NCBI GenBank assembly: GCA_002753505.1
Contig: PEAG01000017.1
Location: 1 to 51,651 of the forward strand
From: Magnetococcales bacterium HCHbin5
GTDB taxonomy: Bacteria; Pseudomonadota; Magnetococcia; Magnetococcales; Magnetaquicoccaceae
Length of the DNA stretch: 51,651 bases
Direction of reading: 5' to 3'
Shown: positions 49,701 to 51,651 of the stretch, piece after piece
Layout: every line of letters starts with the position of its first letter
Numbering within the stretch: position 1 is the stretch's first letter
Made by a program: the position numbers and the translations under genes
The notes under the pieces: model-generated
Told to the model about the DNA's origin: nothing
Database searches by the model: none
What the model saw: only the letters and a program-made list of their open reading frames with translations

Positions 49701-49854
49701 CTGTTTGGCTTCCAGGCTCAGTCTGGTTTCCAGGTTCGGTATTTTGCGCGCCAATCGCACCCGTCCACGCAACATCTTCACCACTATGGGAGGGTGAGGA
49801 GAGCAACAGCAAGAGAGGCAGTGCCAAGTGAACGACGCGCGTACGAGCGGACAT
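46747..49854 (-). CDS. TolC-type outer-membrane factor with AMIN-like N-terminal region
   Basis: About 1,035 residues, more than twice the size of TolC (about 470). A signal peptide (RVVHLALPLLLLLSSPSHSG) is followed by a Pro/Gln/Ser-rich linker and at least two, perhaps three, AMIN-like beta domains between about 160 and 480 (LLNIMLLGNPQLTAEVSFLT... RLIVDLPRVSL; LQLTGLQGTLQISSYALRDP... RLMLDFIGF). AMIN domains bind peptidoglycan or pilus parts in other envelope proteins. From about residue 600 the sequence is a full outer-membrane efflux protein with both repeats (LTLDLLSFFERAMNNDAQYQ, LSITQPLIQVQKLLRLGQAK; LGVRINVPVFEGGMTASLVR). The ATG at 49854 begins the signal peptide; an in-frame extension to 50004 is unconserved. 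A GGAG lies 14 bases upstream. It is the first gene of the minus-strand block. Confidence 0.88.
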   Translation of the reverse strand: MSARTRVVHLALPLLLLLSSPSHSGEDVAWTGAIGAQNTEPGNQTEPGSQTGENNRESVPTTESGAPSGIGQKVGGWFSNIAEGTSRLLGKAKGALTFPSSSEQDGQGEARPSEVQRRGGATARPVDAAQRDPPSDAQPAQPATAKPTPAGPTIQAAQAIRKTKPAESKTEGADASHSVQKIYLLGGDDLLRIQVEADKGAIAEAELDASGNSLRLGFAHTNKESLTNLVSAIRSNHPLVQGVSVIQPKGQSPYLSIQLHKPVTILDETLVTLPDGRSRWDMMLSPLSPFNLTREEVSNAAKGLPPATGPILGSLEMGVTNKLLNIMLLGNPQLTAEVSFLTEPHRLIVDLPRVSLLELQGAVARFQTKGSMPSPNIAAIRIGEREQGVGRLIFDLLAPMDLVQSGGTIVDHVGRISMSLVPDGPPVEGNSTPPLKAIELRDEINGKASLQLTGLQGTLQISSYALRDPSRLMLDFIGFKPEQLYDAVARFKALPQVVRAVRYGETRLGSARVELTLAKGARVANLVVRRGEENGNVIVASLAPRDPTGGELAESVIGPDGEPVMNLHYQPDHDFRKKPTIVIKPVQLPNAGRFDKQEQQPSGLTLDLLSFFERAMNNDAQYQAAKADYLANSEAKPQAVAGYLPTVSYNYQQSEVRQDIIEAMNASFPTGSSDFGKKTMSLSITQPLIQVQKLLRLGQAKVAVTQAETNLLATEQELMVRVATAYLNMLAAKDGLDLARKEREATEKQAEQAVINYESGLATQAQFHEAEGRAALTQSREIKANNQWEDARNALKEIIGETVESVQPFKEDFEAAPPHPNKVEPWVSAALKQNLALQTRIMAQEIADMEVSRQRAGYLPTVDLVGSVEKEKATGSIYGSGQNQEQTSLGVRINVPVFEGGMTASLVRESLARREKVAQELEQERRRTERFTRAAFQSVQESSKSLGALRKMTVAQESALQARLVGYESGLETVITVLDAFRLYYASRRDYLQARYEYLINRLKLKQAIGSLERSDLEDLANLLRKGKPFKKLEQ

Positions 49855-50254
49855 GGGAAAAGAAAAAACTCCTGTAAAAGGCAGCCACAAACCATCCTGA
49901 CCAACAGTATGCAAGTTGCGATGTTCAGATCTGCGCTTCAGCCCCCCCCGGTATTCACAGCATCCTTTTCCCCAATGCACATCAGTCATGCAAGCCCTTC
50001 GCACTTAGAAGCAAAACTCATACCATATAGTCGTGAATGGTTACACCGATGCCCGTCGGCACGCGGATGCCATGGCATACTTCCTGCTGAAATCGACCAG
50101 GAGACCGTTGGCTGATAAAAATTTGACTGCTCCATGATACAGCTCAGGTGTGGCATGTACTGGTCAACTGAAGCATTTGTGTCGCTTGTAGCTATGAATT
50201 TTTATTGTTTTTTTATATTGGATCGTGTTTTTCACTTAAAGGAAATGGTGCATA
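49855..50254. other. Divergent intergenic region
   Basis: About 400 bp between the TolC-like gene (minus) and the TPR gene (plus). Its right half, 50100-50240, is A+T-rich with a run of T near 50200-50220 and should hold the promoter of the TPR gene, but I cannot assign well-spaced -35/-10 boxes. The left half must hold the promoter of the TolC-like gene; again no clear pair is visible. No credible gene is present. Confidence 0.5.
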
Positions 50255-51589
50255 ATGCTCAGCAAGCGAGCTGTTGGCCAACATACAGACATCAGGCAGT
50301 CGCCGGTGCAGAACAGGGCGTTTGAACTCTATGCCGAGGGTAAAATTTCTGAAGCGTTGGCCGTTGCAAATGATGTCGTGGAAGCGTACAGGCCGAACAT
50401 AATCGTGCTGAATCTTGCGGCTATCTGCCATTGGCAGCTGGGGGAAACTGAGCAGGCGGTGTCTTGCTGGCAGCGTGCCATTCAAATTGATCCGAACTGT
50501 GCAGATTTATATATCAATCTGGGTGCCATTCTAACGGATCAGAAACGGTTTGATGAGGCGGAGGCCGCTTACCGACAAGCTGTCCGGATTCAGCCAGGCC
50601 ATGCAGATGCCTATATCCATCTGGGCAATGTTCTCAAGGCATTGGGCCGATTGGCCGAGGCTGAGGATTGTCTGCATCGTGCATTTGCAATCAAACAGGA
50701 TATGGGATCTGCGCAAGGGGAACAAAACGTGGCCGTGCCCGCTGACCCCACAATCAAAACGACACAGGATAATGTCAGAGAATTGTTGCAGACGGGAGTC
50801 TCCTTGCACAAATCTGGTCAATGGGATGCAGCCATCATCTGGTATCGGAAAGCCATTCAAGCAGACCCCGAAAATGTGGTAGCACTCTCCAATCTGGGGC
50901 TTGCCCTGCAGAACAGGGGAAAACAGTTGGAGGCCATCGAATGCCACAAGAGAGTCCTCTCGATCAAACCCGATTTTGCAGAGGCCTACTATAATCTCGG
51001 CAATCTATACAATGAGATGTATGAACTGGATCTGGCGATTGTCGGCTACCGGCAAGCCATATCCATCAGACCTGATTTTGCAGAGGCCCACAACAACCTC
51101 GGCAACGCACTCAAGGAGATGGGAATGCTGGATCTGGCAGTCGCCAGCTACCAACAAGCCATATCCATCCACAATCACTCTGATATTTTTCATAATAATC
51201 TGGGTGTTACCCTGCATTTACTGGGAAAACCGGAACTGGCTGTCGCAAGCTACCGGCAAGCAATACACATAAATCCCGATTATGCAGAGGCGTATGGTAA
51301 TCTTGGCAATGCGCTCTGTGAACTGGGCGAACGGGATGAGGCTGTTGAAAGCTTTTTGAAAGCGACGGCCATGAAACCTGATTATGCGGATGCCCTGTTC
51401 AACCTGCACGCCATCCTGTGTGACACCAGTCCGGCTTCGGCCATCGAATGTCTCGAGAGGGCTGCCGGATTGGCTCCACACGACAGGAAAATCGCTGTTT
51501 TTATGGAGATGCTGAAGGATTACACCGGGGACACGGAGTTTTGTAAGCGTCCATTTATCCCCAGGGTACCCATTTTTTCTGAACGGTGA
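50255..51589 (+). CDS. Tetratricopeptide repeat protein
   Basis: 444 residues with about ten TPR units, each with the usual small and aromatic positions (for example CWQRAIQIDPNCADLYINLG, AYRQAVRIQPGHADAYIHLG, CHKRVLSIKPDFAEAYYNLG, GYRQAISIRPDFAEAHNNLG, SYRQAIHINPDYAEAYGNLG). A non-repeat spacer of about 35 residues near 145-180 divides the array. There is no signal peptide, membrane segment or enzyme domain, so it should be a cytoplasmic scaffold. Ribosome binding is weak: AAGGA lies 11 bases before the ATG. In related genomes arrays of this type often precede a sulfo-, methyl- or glycosyltransferase domain; here the frame ends in a normal stop after PIFSER. Confidence 0.88.
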   Translation: MLSKRAVGQHTDIRQSPVQNRAFELYAEGKISEALAVANDVVEAYRPNIIVLNLAAICHWQLGETEQAVSCWQRAIQIDPNCADLYINLGAILTDQKRFDEAEAAYRQAVRIQPGHADAYIHLGNVLKALGRLAEAEDCLHRAFAIKQDMGSAQGEQNVAVPADPTIKTTQDNVRELLQTGVSLHKSGQWDAAIIWYRKAIQADPENVVALSNLGLALQNRGKQLEAIECHKRVLSIKPDFAEAYYNLGNLYNEMYELDLAIVGYRQAISIRPDFAEAHNNLGNALKEMGMLDLAVASYQQAISIHNHSDIFHNNLGVTLHLLGKPELAVASYRQAIHINPDYAEAYGNLGNALCELGERDEAVESFLKATAMKPDYADALFNLHAILCDTSPASAIECLERAAGLAPHDRKIAVFMEMLKDYTGDTEFCKRPFIPRVPIFSER

Positions 51590-51593
51590 GACC

Positions 51594-51620
51594 ATCTCCA
51601 AAATTCACAATTTTGGGAGG
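51594..51620 (+). promoter_or_regulatory. Hairpin covering the ribosome binding site of the next gene
   Basis: CCAAAATT (51598-51605) pairs perfectly with AATTTTGG (51609-51616) over a 3-nt loop, and CT just upstream can extend pairing into the GGGAGG Shine-Dalgarno sequence (51615-51620) with one bulged base. The hairpin lies between the TPR stop and the next start codon and could lower translation of the following gene. Confidence 0.5.
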
Positions 51621-51625
51621 TCGAC

Positions 51626-51651
51626 ATGGACAAAAATGGAATCAGAGAACC
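51626..51651 (+). CDS. Start of an unidentified gene, truncated by window end
   Basis: An ATG at 51626 has GGGAGG five bases upstream and stays open to the last base (MDKNGIRE). It is 36 bp after the TPR stop in the same direction, so it may be co-transcribed. Eight residues are too few to identify the product. Confidence 0.5.

Overview
The window comes from a Gram-negative bacterium: it encodes an outer-membrane TpsB transporter, a TolC-type channel and several periplasmic adaptors. Base composition is moderately GC-rich. The ordinary genes (tsaB, rimI, apaH, a CYTH protein, a CorC-type protein) look proteobacterial. The mix of giant repeat proteins, a LEPR-xLL-like giant and intergenic palindromic repeats reminds me of Magnetococcales or a neighbouring lineage, but that is a guess from gene style and not a demonstrated affiliation. 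I see no tRNA, rRNA, CRISPR array, insertion sequence or prophage.

Layout. (1) 1-2391, plus strand: the 3' part of a protein made almost wholly of a 16-residue (48-bp) tandem repeat, closed by a strong terminator. (2) 2507-8625, plus strand: a housekeeping run with tsaB and rimI overlapping, a CBS-pair protein, a guanylate-kinase-like protein with an altered P-loop, a CYTH phosphatase, an ApaH-type phosphatase and a TPR-glycosyltransferase fusion. (3) 8767-10185, minus strand: a CNNM/CorC-type membrane protein facing the previous run. (4) 10633-49854, minus strand: about 39 kb of co-oriented secretion genes. (5) 50255-51589, plus strand: a TPR protein diverging from the block, then the first codons of another gene.

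The minus-strand block is the heart of the window. In transcription order it holds: a TolC-type channel with an AMIN-like N-terminal half; a giant protein of about 6,550 residues with an LEPR-xLL-like N-terminus, a DUF4347 domain, EF-hand-like loops, thousands of residues of RTX-like and VCBS-like repeats and a low-complexity tail; a DUF3467 protein; a cytoplasmic GAF-GAF sensor fused to a HlyD adaptor; a PqqD-like/M50 site-2-protease/HlyD fusion with an intact zinc motif; a short SecA paralogue; a third HlyD adaptor; and a TpsB/TpsA two-partner pair. Most junctions from the GAF-HlyD gene through the third adaptor are within 0-7 bp or overlap.

Reading it together: there is no ABC transporter, yet there are three adaptors, an outer-membrane channel, an integral membrane protease and a SecA-type motor next to a giant substrate that carries no ordinary signal peptide. 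I infer an uncharacterised secretion machine, type-I-like in its envelope-spanning parts but driven or fed by a SecA paralogue, dedicated to the giant protein. The TpsB/TpsA pair would be a second surface-protein export route in the same transcription unit. A repeat element sits immediately after three stop codons, always in the sense orientation, including after the giant gene and after tpsA.
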